A stretch of 33,298 bases of DNA, from assembly GCA_947581645.1 (NCBI GenBank), contig CANPVF010000036.1, forward strand, positions 1 to 33,298. The letters run 5' to 3'. Within the stretch, counting starts at the first letter, position 1. Every line of letters starts with the position of its first letter. The notes below the pieces were generated by a model. It was not told where the DNA came from and made no database searches. It saw nothing but the letters and a program-made list of their open reading frames with translations. The DNA comes from Candidatus Caribbeanibacter nitroreducens. GTDB taxonomy: Bacteria; Gemmatimonadota; Gemmatimonadetes; Palauibacterales; Palauibacteraceae. Made by a program: the position numbers and the translations under genes. This document shows positions 11,644-20,549 of this stretch, piece by piece.

Positions 11644-12414
11644 CTACCCGAACGCCCAGGCCCGGTACCACTCCGTCAGGGGCTCGCCGAACAGGAAGGC
11701 CAGCGCCGCCCCCAGGGCCAGGAAAACACCGAAGGGCACCAGCTTGCCGGTCTTCAGGCTGATGGGGCCGAACACGACGGTGCCGGTCAGCGCCCCTAGG
11801 AACAGGGACAGCATGGTGTCGACGGGCCCCAGGAAGGCGCCGATCATGGCCAGCAGCTTCATGTCGCCTCCGCCCATGGCCGGGCGGTCGAGCCACCACT
11901 CGCCGGCGGCTCCCACCAGCCACAGGAGGACGAAGCCGCCGGCGGCCCCGCCCGCCGCCTCCAGGGGGCCCACGCCACCCGGCAGCAGCGAGAGCGCCAG
12001 GCCGGCGGCCAGCCCGCCGATGCTCAGGACGTCCGGGATCAGGTAATGCCGGGCGTCGATGAGGGCGATCCCCAGGAGGAGACTGAAGAGGACCGCCCCC
12101 TCCAGGGCACGCCAGCTCGGCCCGTAGTAGAGGGCCATGCCCAGCCAGATGGCCGCCGTCGACGCCTCCACCAGGGGGTACTGGGCCGAGATCCGCTCCC
12201 CGCAGTGCCGGCACCGTCCCCGGAGCCACAGGTAGCTGAGGACCGGGATGTTGTCGTACCAGGCGATGCGGGCGGCACAGCCCGGACACCGGGAGGGCGG
12301 CCGGACCACGCTCTCCTCCTCGGGCAGGCGGACGACACATACGTTCAGGAAGGAGCCGGTGGCCGCGCCGAGCAGGGCGGCGTAGGTCCAGTAGACCGCG
12401 TCCACCAGGCTCAC
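11644..12414 (-). CDS. pilD: Prepilin peptidase (type IV prepilin leader peptidase)
   Basis: An A24-family aspartic membrane protease (256 residues) that cleaves leader peptides of type IV pilins and type II secretion pseudopilins and can N-methylate the new N-terminus. The start has GSFLNVCVVRLP, the family hallmark, followed by two CxxC pairs (Cys43/46 and Cys68/71) of the zinc-binding cytoplasmic methylase-type loop. The catalytic aspartates are Asp120 (LIDARHYLIPD) and Asp184 (GGGDMKLLAMIGAFLG). Seven or eight membrane helices fill the rest. It overlaps the 3' end of the upstream methyltransferase gene by 4 nt (12411-12414), indicating cotranscription; no pilin genes are nearby. Confidence 0.95.
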   Translation of the reverse strand: MSLVDAVYWTYAALLGAATGSFLNVCVVRLPEEESVVRPPSRCPGCAARIAWYDNIPVLSYLWLRGRCRHCGERISAQYPLVEASTAAIWLGMALYYGPSWRALEGAVLFSLLLGIALIDARHYLIPDVLSIGGLAAGLALSLLPGGVGPLEAAGGAAGGFVLLWLVGAAGEWWLDRPAMGGGDMKLLAMIGAFLGPVDTMLSLFLGALTGTVVFGPISLKTGKLVPFGVFLALGAALAFLFGEPLTEWYRAWAFG

Positions 12415-13202
12415 GCCCCGGCGCTCCCCTCGGCGGCCCGCAGCCCGAAGATCCTGTCCACCAGGAGCGCCCCGGCCACGGCCACGTTCAGCGACTCCAC
12501 CGAGCCCGTGGTGGGCACCCGGACCCGCCGGTGGGCGTCGTCCAGGACCTCCCCGGAGACGCCGCGCCCCTCGTTCCCCAGGACCAGCGCCAGGCGCTCG
12601 GGCGCCGCTCCGCCGCCGTAGACCGGCTCCCCCAGCGGGTCCGCCGCCCAGACCGTCACCTCCATCTCGCGGAGCCGGTCCCGCACCTCCTCCCAGGCCG
12701 CGCTGAACACGGGCAGCCGGAAGGTGGAGCCCGCGGCGGCGCGGACGGCCTTCGGGTTCCAGGCGTCGACGGTCCCGGCGAGCGCCACGACCGCCGACAT
12801 CCCCATGGCCTCGGCCGTGCGCGCCAGGGTCCCGAAGTTTCCCGGATCCTGGACGGCATCGAAGATCAGGAGGCCGGTCGCCGGGAGGTCCCGCGGGTCG
12901 GGGCGGGGGGTTCGGACGGCGGCCAGGAGCCCCTGGGGCGTCACGGTGTCGGCGAACTCCGACAGGGTGCCGGAATCCACGCTCCGGAGCTCCGCCCCGC
13001 GCTCCTGCAGACGGTCGAGGATCCGGCGGCCGGCGTCCCGGGCCGCGACCTCGTCGGTGTGGAGGACCAGCTCCACCTCGAGCTCCGACTCCAGGAGCTC
13101 CCGGGCCAGGTTCGGCCCCTCGGCCAGGAAGAGGCCGTGGCGCTCGCGCCCCTTCCGGCGGCTCAGCGACCGCAGGATCTTCGCTTCTCGTCGACTGGGC
13201 AT
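12411..13202 (-). CDS. SpoU/TrmH-family RNA 2'-O-ribose methyltransferase
   Basis: A SPOUT-class methyltransferase (263 residues) that moves a methyl group from S-adenosylmethionine to a ribose 2'-hydroxyl of rRNA or tRNA. An N-terminal substrate-binding domain (about 1-95, KILRSLSRRKGRERHGLFLAEG) precedes the knotted catalytic domain with motif 1 (DPGNFGTLARTAEAMG), motif 2 (LVLGNEGRGVS) and motif 3 (RVPTTGSVESLNVAVAGALL). Layout is closest to 23S rRNA enzymes such as RlmB or TsnR-like proteins, but the target is not determined by sequence alone. The ATG at 13202 is chosen because GAGG sits 5 nt before it; a GTG at 13208 is possible. Confidence 0.9.
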   Translation of the reverse strand: MPSRREAKILRSLSRRKGRERHGLFLAEGPNLARELLESELEVELVLHTDEVAARDAGRRILDRLQERGAELRSVDSGTLSEFADTVTPQGLLAAVRTPRPDPRDLPATGLLIFDAVQDPGNFGTLARTAEAMGMSAVVALAGTVDAWNPKAVRAAAGSTFRLPVFSAAWEEVRDRLREMEVTVWAADPLGEPVYGGGAAPERLALVLGNEGRGVSGEVLDDAHRRVRVPTTGSVESLNVAVAGALLVDRIFGLRAAEGSAGA

Positions 13203-13434
13203 CGTCACCTCGGACGTGGCGGGGAGCTCGATCGGACTCCTATGCCGCCGCGGGGCGCGTGGTTCCGGCGCACCGGCCGGGTCCCCGCAGGTCCCGGAGC
13301 GCCGAGCGATATGTTATGTTGCGGCCGTCGCCCCGCGTCCCCGGCGCGCCGGGCCGCCGGCCGGATTCGTGGCCGATCGTGACGGACCGCTCACCCGGGA
13401 CGAAGCCCTCCATCTCCTGAACGTTCTGCGCTCC

Positions 13435-14274
13435 ATGAGCCGATCGCGACACATCGCGCCCCTGGCCCTGGCCGCCGCGGCCCTCCTCCTGGCCGGGTGT
13501 GCCCTGGTCTCCGTCTCCCAGCGGGAGGAGATCCAGATGGGCCGGGACTACTCGAGTCAGCTCAACGAGGAGCTCCCCCTGGTCGACGACGACGCGATCC
13601 GGGGCTACGTGGACCGGGTCGGCACCGACATCGCCTCTCGCACCGACCGGCCGGACCTCCCCTACGAGTTCCAGGTGGTGAACACCGACGTCGTCAACGC
13701 GTTCGCCGTGCCCGGTGGCTTCATCTACATGAACCGTGGCCTGCTGGAGGCCAGCGAGAACATGTCGGAGGTGGCCGGCGTGCTGGCGCACGAGGTGGCG
13801 CACGTGGTGGCCCGGCACTCGGCGGAGCAGATGGAGCGGGCCCGGAGCGCGGGACTGGCCCTGGGGGTGGGGTCCATCCTGCTGGGAGAGCCCCGGGGCG
13901 CCGCCCGGGCCGGCATCGGCATCGGGGCCAACCTGTACTTCGCGAGGTACAGCCGGGCCCAGGAGTCGGAGGCCGACAGCCTGGCCGTGGGATACCTGGT
14001 CCGGTCCGGATGGGATCCCGACGGTCTCGTCCGCTTCTTCGAGACGCTGCAGGAGATGAGGGAGCGGCGGCCGAACGCCCTGGAAGCCCTCTTCACGAGC
14101 CATCCCCTGACGGAGGACCGCGTCGAGCACGTGCGTCGGATCATCGACCGTCTGCCGGCGGACTCCCTGCGCGGGCTCCGCACCTCCTCCGGGGAGTACC
14201 GGACCATGAAGGAGGCCCTGGAGCGGCTTCCGCCCCCGCCGGAGGAGTACCGCGTCGAGGGGGACCGGGAATGA
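13435..14274 (+). CDS. M48-family lipoprotein metalloprotease
   Basis: A 279-residue zinc protease of the M48 family, similar in layout to the BepA/LoiP-type periplasmic proteases that handle outer-membrane proteins. A lipoprotein signal ends in LLLAGC, so Cys22 is probably lipidated. The zinc motif is HEVAH (119-123), and the third ligand comes from QESEADSLAV at about 176-185. VNTDVVNAFAVPGGFIYMNRGLL before it and SHPLTEDRVEHV (the family's conserved HP) after it are typical. No TPR repeats follow, unlike BepA. Its TGA overlaps the thiD ATG (ATGA). The reading frame is open farther upstream, but the Met at 13435 just before the signal sequence is the likely start. Confidence 0.93.
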   Translation: MSRSRHIAPLALAAAALLLAGCALVSVSQREEIQMGRDYSSQLNEELPLVDDDAIRGYVDRVGTDIASRTDRPDLPYEFQVVNTDVVNAFAVPGGFIYMNRGLLEASENMSEVAGVLAHEVAHVVARHSAEQMERARSAGLALGVGSILLGEPRGAARAGIGIGANLYFARYSRAQESEADSLAVGYLVRSGWDPDGLVRFFETLQEMRERRPNALEALFTSHPLTEDRVEHVRRIIDRLPADSLRGLRTSSGEYRTMKEALERLPPPPEEYRVEGDRE

Positions 14275-15095
14275 CCGGCGCGGGCGAGCGGGACCCGGAC
14301 GCCCCCCCCGTGGCCCTGACGATCGCGGGGAGCGATTCCGGCGGCGGCGCCGGCGTGCAGGCGGACCTGAAGACCTTTCACGCCTACCGGGTCTTCGGCA
14401 CGTCGGCCGTGACGGCGGTCACCGCCCAGGACACGCGCGGCGTGCACGGGATCCAGCCCGTGGACCCGGAGATCGTCTCCCGCCAGATCCGCGTGGTGGC
14501 GGAGGACCTGGAGCCGGCGGCCTGCAAGTCCGGAATGCTGGCCAACGCCCGGGTGGTCCGCGCGGTGGCCGAAGCGCTCGAGGAGACGGCGCTCCCGAAC
14601 TACGTCCTGGACCCGGTCATGGTGGCGGCCAGCGGCGACCCCCTGCTCGAGGAGGACGCCCTGGAGGCCATCCGGGACGACCTCCTCCCCCTGTGCGCCG
14701 TGGCGACGCCGAACCTGCACGAGACGGAGATGCTGCTGGGGAGGAGCGTCGGGGACGAGGGGGAGATGCGGGAGGCGGCCCGGGAGCTGGTGGAGCTGGG
14801 GGCCGGATCCGCGCTGGTGAAGGGCGGGCACATGAGCGGAGACGAGCTCGTGGACGTCTGGTCCGACGGCGACTCCACCCGCGTGTGGCGGGCCGGCCGC
14901 ATCGAGACGGGGAACAGCCACGGCACCGGCTGCACCCTCTCATCGGCGGTCGCCGCGGGGCGGGCGCTCGGCTGGGAGCTGGAGGACGCGGTGTCCAGCG
15001 GGCTCCACTTCACCCGGCAGGCGCTGGCCACGGCCCCGGGCCTGGGGCACGGCAACGGCCCCCTGAACCACTGGACCGACCCGCGGCGGCCGTGA
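14271..15095 (+). CDS. thiD: Hydroxymethylpyrimidine/phosphomethylpyrimidine kinase
   Basis: ThiD (274 residues) phosphorylates HMP and HMP phosphate to the pyrophosphate used in thiamine phosphate synthesis. The ribokinase-fold signatures are intact: ALTIAGSDSGGGAGVQADLKTF near residue 15-36, TAVTAQDTRGV, LDPVMVAASGDPLL, TPNLHETEMLL and the anion-hole/catalytic segment NSHGTGCTLSSAVAAG. It starts at the ATG overlapping the M48 protease stop codon and is followed 4 nt later by the deaminase gene, so the three form one operon. Together with the ThiO-like gene it suggests partial thiamine synthesis capacity, though thiC, thiE and thiG are not here. Confidence 0.95.
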   Translation: MTGAGERDPDAPPVALTIAGSDSGGGAGVQADLKTFHAYRVFGTSAVTAVTAQDTRGVHGIQPVDPEIVSRQIRVVAEDLEPAACKSGMLANARVVRAVAEALEETALPNYVLDPVMVAASGDPLLEEDALEAIRDDLLPLCAVATPNLHETEMLLGRSVGDEGEMREAARELVELGAGSALVKGGHMSGDELVDVWSDGDSTRVWRAGRIETGNSHGTGCTLSSAVAAGRALGWELEDAVSSGLHFTRQALATAPGLGHGNGPLNHWTDPRRP

Positions 15096-15099
15096 GCCC

Positions 15100-15696
15100 G
15101 TGAGCCCTCCCAAACTGGAGTTCCGGATCCCCGGGTGGCTCGAGGCGGCGTCCCCCGATCCCGACCGCGCGTTCCACGGGCCCGAGGAGCGGATGACGGT
15201 GGCCGTGGAGCTGGCCCGTCGAAACGTCCGCCGGGAGACGGGAGGCCCCTTCGGCGCCGCCGTCTTCGACCGGGACCGGGGGACGCTGGTGGCCGCCGGG
15301 GTCAACCTGGTGGTCCGGGAGCGGTGCTCGGTGCTCCACGCCGAGATGGTGGCCCTGATGCTGGCCCAGCGCTCCCTGGAGTCCCACGACCTGGCGGCGC
15401 CCGGGCTCCCCGAGTGCGAGCTGGTGACCAGCGCCGAGCCGTGCGCCATGTGCTTCGGCGCCGTTCCGTGGTCCGGGGTGACCCGGCTGGTGTGCGGGGC
15501 CCGTAGCTCGGACGCCCGGCAGGTGGGATTCGACGAGGGCGAGAAGCCCTCCGACTGGACGACCGCCCTGGAGCGCCGCGGCGTCGAGGTGCTCCGGGAC
15601 GTCCGCCGGAACGAGGCCCGGTCCGTGCTCCGCGCCTACGCCGAGGGCGGCGGCCCCATCTACAACAGCCGCCGGGGGACGTCCGACGGCGGCTGA
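15100..15696 (+). CDS. CDA-fold nucleobase deaminase, probable guanine deaminase
   Basis: A zinc-dependent deaminase of the cytidine-deaminase fold (198 residues). Zinc ligands are His80 (HAEM, with Glu82 as proton shuttle), Cys115 and Cys118 (PCAMCFGAVPW). GGPFGAAVF, ARSSDARQVGFDEG after the PCxxC and the end PIYNSRRG are typical of the GuaD/GDEase branch rather than TadA. It would convert guanine to xanthine. It is convergent with a purine nucleoside phosphorylase that would release guanine, which supports this. It begins at a GTG (15100), 4 nt after thiD. About 30 extra residues lie before the catalytic domain. Another purine or aminopurine substrate remains possible. Confidence 0.88.
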   Translation: MSPPKLEFRIPGWLEAASPDPDRAFHGPEERMTVAVELARRNVRRETGGPFGAAVFDRDRGTLVAAGVNLVVRERCSVLHAEMVALMLAQRSLESHDLAAPGLPECELVTSAEPCAMCFGAVPWSGVTRLVCGARSSDARQVGFDEGEKPSDWTTALERRGVEVLRDVRRNEARSVLRAYAEGGGPIYNSRRGTSDGG

Positions 15697-15707
15697 GCGC
15701 CTCCTCG

Positions 15708-15730
15708 GCTCCGCCGGGGCGGGCGGGAGC
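15708..15730. terminator. Possible terminator between convergent genes
   Basis: GCTCCGCC (15708-15715) can pair with GGCGGGAGC (15722-15730) with one bulged G, forming a GC-rich hairpin midway between the convergent deaminase and phosphorylase genes. No T-run follows on either strand, so factor-independent termination would be atypical. Confidence 0.3.
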
Positions 15731-15753
15731 GCGGCGCAGAGGGGGAGCAGCGG

Positions 15754-16650
15754 TCAGCGCCCGCCGAGCTCGCCCCTCTCCTCCAGCCTCTCCACGGTGC
15801 GGAGCACCAGCCGCTGGAAGTCCTCGGCCACCCGCTCGGTGGTCTCCAGCACCTCGTCGTGGCTCAGCTCGCCGTGGGCGACGCCGGCGGCGTAGTTGGT
15901 GAGACAGCTCACGCCGACGCAGCGCACCCCCAGGGACCGCGCCGCCAGCACCTCGGGCACGGTGGACATCCCCACGGCGTCGGCGCCCAGCCTCTCCAGC
16001 ATCCGGACCTCCGCCGGCGTCTCGTAGCTGGGCCCCAGCACCGCGGCGTACACGCCCTCGCGGAGCGGGACGCCCTCCTCCGCGGCGGTCTCCCGAACCA
16101 CCCCACGCAGGACCGGGTCCCAGGCGTCGGAGAGGTCCGGCCACCGGCTCTCGTCGTCGGCGGCGGGGCCCGCCAGCGGGCTCCGGAACATGAAGTTCAG
16201 GTGGTCGGCCACGGCCATGAGCTCGCCGGGGCGGAAGTCCCGGTTCACGGCGCCGGCGGCGTTGCTGAGGAAGAGCACGTCGATTCCGAGCCGGCAGAGG
16301 ACCCGGGCCGGAAGCGCCACCACGTCGGGCGGGTGCCCCTCGTACAGGTGGGCGCGGCCCGCGAGGCCCACGGCCGGGACCCCGGCGAGATCGCCCACCA
16401 CGACCCGTCCCGCGTGCCCCGACACCCGGGGCTCGGGCCATCCCGGGATCTCGCCGGCGGGGACCTTCACCGGGTCCCGGAAGCGCTCCTCCAGTCCCCC
16501 GAGGCCCGACCCCAGCACGACCCCGAGCCGGGGACGGACCGGGCGCCCGGCCCGCTCGACCCGCTCGCGCACCGCCCCGGCGGCACGGCGGACGGTGGCG
16601 CCGTCGGCCGCACGCTCCGGTGCCCCCGGCTCCTCCGTCTCCCCCGTCAC
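15754..16650 (-). CDS. Purine nucleoside phosphorylase (trimeric type)
   Basis: A PNP/MTAP-family enzyme (298 residues) that splits purine nucleosides with phosphate to the base and ribose or deoxyribose 1-phosphate. Signature segments are VLGSGLGGLEERF (phosphate site), GRAHLYEGH, FLSNAAGAVN, GPSYETPAEVRML, VGMSTVPE and SCLTNYAAG. The Asn of LTNYAAG is typical of the trimeric 6-oxopurine PNP (inosine, guanosine) rather than the DeoD type. The start is a GTG at 16650 overlapping the transporter stop codon (GTGA), so uptake and phosphorolysis are translationally linked. The first 35 residues are low complexity and may be disordered. Confidence 0.95.
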   Translation of the reverse strand: MTGETEEPGAPERAADGATVRRAAGAVRERVERAGRPVRPRLGVVLGSGLGGLEERFRDPVKVPAGEIPGWPEPRVSGHAGRVVVGDLAGVPAVGLAGRAHLYEGHPPDVVALPARVLCRLGIDVLFLSNAAGAVNRDFRPGELMAVADHLNFMFRSPLAGPAADDESRWPDLSDAWDPVLRGVVRETAAEEGVPLREGVYAAVLGPSYETPAEVRMLERLGADAVGMSTVPEVLAARSLGVRCVGVSCLTNYAAGVAHGELSHDEVLETTERVAEDFQRLVLRTVERLEERGELGGR

Positions 16651-18098
16651 GCCAGGACCCCGGCGAAGGTGGCCGTCATCCACGTGGCCGCCGTGCCGCC
16701 CAGCATGGCCCGCATGCCGAGCTCCGAGAGCTCGGAGCGGCGCGACGGGGCGATGCCCCCGATGCCGCCGATCTGGATGGCGATGGAGCTGAAGTTCGCG
16801 AAGCCGGTCAGGGCGTAGGTGGCGATGATGACCGAGCGGGTGTGCAGCCCGCCGCCGCCCGCCAGCATCTCCGAGAGCTGCTGGAAGGCCACGAACTCGT
16901 TGGCCACCATCTTCACCCCCAGCAGGCTGCCGATCTCCGCCGCGTCCCCCCAGGGCACCCCCAGGAGCCACGCCAGGGGCGAGAAGGCCCAGCCGAAGAT
17001 CCTCTCCAGGGTCAGCCCCTCCACGCCCGCCAGCCCGCCGGCCCATCCCAGGATGCCGTTGGCCATGGCGATCAGGGCCAGGAAGGCCAGGAGCATGGCC
17101 CCGACGTTGAGCGCCAGGCGCAGCCCGTCGGCCGCGCCTCCGGCGGCGGCGTCGATGGCGTTGGCGTGCTCCTCCTCCACTTCCACCGAGATCTCGCCGC
17201 CGGTCTCCGGCTCGTCCGTCTCGGGCCACAGGATCTTGCTCACCACGATGGCCGCCGGCGCCGACATGATGGTGGCGGCCAGGAGGTGTCCCGCGATGTT
17301 CGCGAACTGGTCCGAGAGCATGGCCACGTAGGCGGCCATCACGCCCCCGGCCACCGTGGCGAAGCCGCAGGTCATGATCGTGTTGAGCTCCGAGGTGGTC
17401 ATGCGCTCGATGAAGGGCTTCACCAGGAGCGGCGCCTCCGTCTGGCCCACGAAGATGTTCCCGGCGGCCGAGACCGTCTCCGCGCCGCTGGTCCGGAGGG
17501 TCCGCTGCATCAGCCAGGCCATGCCCTTCACCACGGCCTGCATGAAGCCCAGGTGGTAGAAGAGGGTCATCAGCGACGAGAAGAAGATGATCGTGGGGAG
17601 CACGCTGAACGCGAACTCCGCCCCGACCTGGATCATCCCCCCGCCCGGCGCCTGCAGCCCGCCGCCCACCAGCCCCCCGAACAGGAAGCGGGCTCCCTCG
17701 TTCGTGAAGCCGATCAGCGCGACGAACATGTCGTTCACGAGCCTGAAGAAGGCCCGGCCCCAGTCGGTCTTGAGCACCAGCAGCGCGAAGGCCAGCTGCA
17801 GGCCGAGCCCCTTGCCCACCAGGTCCCACCGGATCGCGTCCCGGCGCCGGGAGAAGGTCCAGGCGACCGCCAGCAGGGCCGACAGCCCCAGCAGCCCCCG
17901 GAGCGCCCGCTGCCAGAAGGGGATGCCCCCTCCCCCCCGGTCCCCGCCCAGCGTGGTGGCCGCCGTGTCGGCGGCGGCCTGCGCCGCGGCGGGCTCGGCG
18001 GTCACCAGGATCAGCGGGAGGGCCAGCAGGGCCGCCAGCAGGAGCCGGGCGCACCGGGCCCCGCGGCCCGCGCTCGTCAGGGAGCGGAGGAGAGGCAC
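16647..18098 (-). CDS. nupC: Concentrative nucleoside transporter (CNT family)
   Basis: A CNT-type cation-coupled nucleoside importer (483 residues). Family signatures include GLQLAFALLVLKTDWGRAFF, NDMFVALIGFTNEGARFLFG, the QTEAPLLVKPF segment of the substrate site, MTTSELNTIMTCGFATVAGGVMAAYV and GVKMVANEFVAFQQL. A signal-peptide-like N-terminus (AEPAAAQAAAD near residue 34-43) lies ahead of the usual core. A hydrophilic acidic loop (ETDEPETGGEISVEVEEEHANAI, shortened here) is also present. It overlaps the PNP gene by 4 nt and is 7 nt downstream of the aldehyde dehydrogenase gene in the same direction. Specificity for purine or pyrimidine nucleosides cannot be read from sequence. Confidence 0.95.
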   Translation of the reverse strand: MPLLRSLTSAGRGARCARLLLAALLALPLILVTAEPAAAQAAADTAATTLGGDRGGGGIPFWQRALRGLLGLSALLAVAWTFSRRRDAIRWDLVGKGLGLQLAFALLVLKTDWGRAFFRLVNDMFVALIGFTNEGARFLFGGLVGGGLQAPGGGMIQVGAEFAFSVLPTIIFFSSLMTLFYHLGFMQAVVKGMAWLMQRTLRTSGAETVSAAGNIFVGQTEAPLLVKPFIERMTTSELNTIMTCGFATVAGGVMAAYVAMLSDQFANIAGHLLAATIMSAPAAIVVSKILWPETDEPETGGEISVEVEEEHANAIDAAAGGAADGLRLALNVGAMLLAFLALIAMANGILGWAGGLAGVEGLTLERIFGWAFSPLAWLLGVPWGDAAEIGSLLGVKMVANEFVAFQQLSEMLAGGGGLHTRSVIIATYALTGFANFSSIAIQIGGIGGIAPSRRSELSELGMRAMLGGTAATWMTATFAGVLA

Positions 18099-18105
18099 CG
18101 AGTCG

Positions 18106-20541
18106 CTACTCGCCGTACGGAACCCAGAGGTTCTTGACCTGCGTCGCCTGCCGCAGGAACTCCCGCCCGCCGCCCTGCTCCGGGTCCGTCCAGTCGCGGG
18201 CCAGACCGTCGTCGACCCAGGTCCGCTTCAGGTTGCCCGTCGACTGCCGCTCGACCATCTCGCTCCCCCCGGCGGAGCCGAAGTACCACATCCCGTCCAC
18301 GTCGTCGTGGGCGGCCAGCACCTCGGCCAGCTCGTCCCGGACGCCGGTGACGATGTTCAGGGCGCCGGCGGGCACGTCGGACGTGTCGAGCACCTGGTAG
18401 AAGTCCGTCGCTGCCAGCGGCCACCGCTGGGAGGGGACGGCCACCACCCGGTTGCCGACGGCCAGGGGCGGCGCGACGGTGGACACGAACCCGAGGAGCG
18501 GGTGCTCCGTGGGAGCGACCACCGCCATGATGCCCAGGGGCTCCGGCATGGCGAAGGTGACGTTCCGGAACGGCGTGCGGTGGACGTCGCCGTCCCACTT
18601 GTCCGCCCAGGCCGCCCAGTGATACAGCCTCTCGATGGACCGGTCCACCTCCCGACGGCCCGGCTCCGGGCCCTCGCCCGTCATGCGACCGATCCGCTCC
18701 GCGAACTCCCCGGCGCGAGCACTCAGGTTCTCGGCGACGTAGTACAGCACCTGCGCCCGGTTGTGGCCGGAGGCCCCGGCCCATCCGTCTCCCTCGCGGG
18801 CGGCCTCCACCGCGTTCCGGATGTCCTTCCGGTTGCCGCGGCCGACCTCGCCCATGCGCCGCCCCTCGGCGTCGAGGACCGGCAGCACGTATTCGGCGTC
18901 GGGACGCGCCTGGGCACCCCCCACGTACATCTTCGGCGTACGGTCGATGGGCGGGGCGTCGCCGTCGCCGTCCCCGCCGTCGGGCCGCGACGCCTCGCCC
19001 ACCCCCACGCCCGCCTCTCCGCCCGGGATCTCGGGGCGGGCGTCCGCTTCCGGCTTCGGCTCGCGGTCGGCCTTCCAGGCGGGCTCCACGTACTCCCAGA
19101 GCCCCTCCCGGCCGCCCTCGCGCCCGAAGCCGCTCTCGCGGTAGCCGCCGAATCCCGCGGCGGCGTCGAACAGGTTGGTCGAGTTCACCCACACGGTGCC
19201 GGCCTCGACGCGGGAGCCCACGTGCAGCGCCTGGTTGATGTTCTCCGACCAGACGCTGGCCGCCAGCCCGTAGCGCGTGTCGTTGGCCAGCTCCACCGCC
19301 TCCTCCGGCGTCCGGAAGCTCATCATCACCACCACCGGCCCGAAGATCTCCTCCCGGGAGATGGTGGCGGCGGAGGAGACGTTGGTGCACAGCGTCGGCG
19401 GATAGAACCAGCCGTCGCGCGGCTCGCTCCACGACGGCTGCCAGATCTCGGCTCCCTCGTCCCGACCCTGCTCGACGAGCCCCCTGATGCGGTCCAGCTG
19501 AACGGGCGCCACGATGGCCCCGACGTCCACGCCCTTGTCCAGGGGATCTCCCATCCGGAGCGTCTCCATGCGGCGGCGGAGCTTCCGCTCCAGCTCCTCC
19601 TCGACGCTCTCCTGGACCAGGATCCGGGATCCGGCGCAGCAGACCTCGCCCTGGTTGAACCAGATGGCGTCCACCACCCCCTCCACGACGCTGTCCAGGT
19701 CGGCGTCGTCGAACACGACGAAGGGCGACTTCCCGCCGAGCTCCAGCGAGAGCTCCTTGCCGCTCCCGGCCGTCGCCTCGCGAATCGTCCGCCCCACCTC
19801 CGTGGAGCCGGTGAAGGCCACCTTGTCCACGTCGGGGTGGCGGACCAGGGCGTCGCCGGTGCGGCCGTCGCCGGTGACGACGTTCAGCACCCCGTCCGGC
19901 AGTCCGGCCTCCCGGCACAGCTCGCAGAACAGGAGCGCCGTCAGAGGGGTGTGCTCGGCCGGCTTCAGCACCACCGTGTTTCCGGTGGCCAGCGCCGGCG
20001 CCACCTTCCACGCCAGCATCAGGAGGGGGAAGTTCCAGGGGATCACCTGCCCGGCCACGCCCAGCGGCCGGTATCCGTCGAGCTCCGTCTCCATGAGCTG
20101 GGCCCAGCCGGCGTGATGGTAGAAGTGCCGGGCCACCAGCGGAACGTCGATGTCGCGCGACTCGCGGATCGGCTTTCCGTTGTCCAGCGTCTCCAGGACC
20201 GAGAACAGCCGGGCGTTCTTCTTGAGCTTGCGGGCCAGCGCGTACAGGTAGCGGGCCCGCTCGTGGCCCGACCGATCCCGCCAGCCCGGATATGCGGCCC
20301 GGGCGGCGCGGACCGCGGCGTCCACGTCCGCCTCGCTCCCGTGTGCCACGGTGGCCAGCGGCTCGCCGGTGGCCGGATTCGGCGATTCGAAGGTCCCGCC
20401 CTCCGCGGGTGGGGTCCACTGCCCCCCGATGAAGTGGTCGAAGGTGGCGTCGCGCTCCTCGAGCCAGGCGCGGGCCCGCTCCGCCGACTCCGGCGCCGGC
20501 CCGTACTCCATGGTCTCGAACAGCTCCCCGATGCGCGGCAT
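18106..20541 (-). CDS. Two-domain ALDH16-type aldehyde dehydrogenase
   Basis: An 811-residue protein carrying two aldehyde dehydrogenase domains, the layout of the ALDH16 family. Domain 1 (about 35-490) is complete: Asn170 (IPWNFPLL), Glu267 (LELGGKSP), the catalytic Cys301 (NQGEVCCAGSR) and the NAD-binding GSTEVG at about 245-250. A Gly/Asp-rich linker (about 505-540) leads to domain 2, which starts KMYVGGAQARPDAEY and contains no cysteine at all; PTEHPLL replaces the PWNFPLL segment, so domain 2 is a pseudo-enzyme. The product is predicted to oxidise aldehydes with NAD(P)+. It lies 8 nt after deoC, pointing to acetaldehyde as the likely substrate. Start ATG at 20541. Confidence 0.94.
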   Translation of the reverse strand: MPRIGELFETMEYGPAPESAERARAWLEERDATFDHFIGGQWTPPAEGGTFESPNPATGEPLATVAHGSEADVDAAVRAARAAYPGWRDRSGHERARYLYALARKLKKNARLFSVLETLDNGKPIRESRDIDVPLVARHFYHHAGWAQLMETELDGYRPLGVAGQVIPWNFPLLMLAWKVAPALATGNTVVLKPAEHTPLTALLFCELCREAGLPDGVLNVVTGDGRTGDALVRHPDVDKVAFTGSTEVGRTIREATAGSGKELSLELGGKSPFVVFDDADLDSVVEGVVDAIWFNQGEVCCAGSRILVQESVEEELERKLRRRMETLRMGDPLDKGVDVGAIVAPVQLDRIRGLVEQGRDEGAEIWQPSWSEPRDGWFYPPTLCTNVSSAATISREEIFGPVVVMMSFRTPEEAVELANDTRYGLAASVWSENINQALHVGSRVEAGTVWVNSTNLFDAAAGFGGYRESGFGREGGREGLWEYVEPAWKADREPKPEADARPEIPGGEAGVGVGEASRPDGGDGDGDAPPIDRTPKMYVGGAQARPDAEYVLPVLDAEGRRMGEVGRGNRKDIRNAVEAAREGDGWAGASGHNRAQVLYYVAENLSARAGEFAERIGRMTGEGPEPGRREVDRSIERLYHWAAWADKWDGDVHRTPFRNVTFAMPEPLGIMAVVAPTEHPLLGFVSTVAPPLAVGNRVVAVPSQRWPLAATDFYQVLDTSDVPAGALNIVTGVRDELAEVLAAHDDVDGMWYFGSAGGSEMVERQSTGNLKRTWVDDGLARDWTDPEQGGGREFLRQATQVKNLWVPYGE

Positions 20542-20549
20542 GCTCCTCC

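Noticed and set aside
13305-13322. TATGTTATGTT as a promoter -10 for the M48 protease gene or the methyltransferase gene
   Set aside because: The A/T-rich direct repeat resembles a -10, but no -35-like hexamer lies at 16 to 18 nt on either strand. Some promoter must be in this gap, but I cannot place it.
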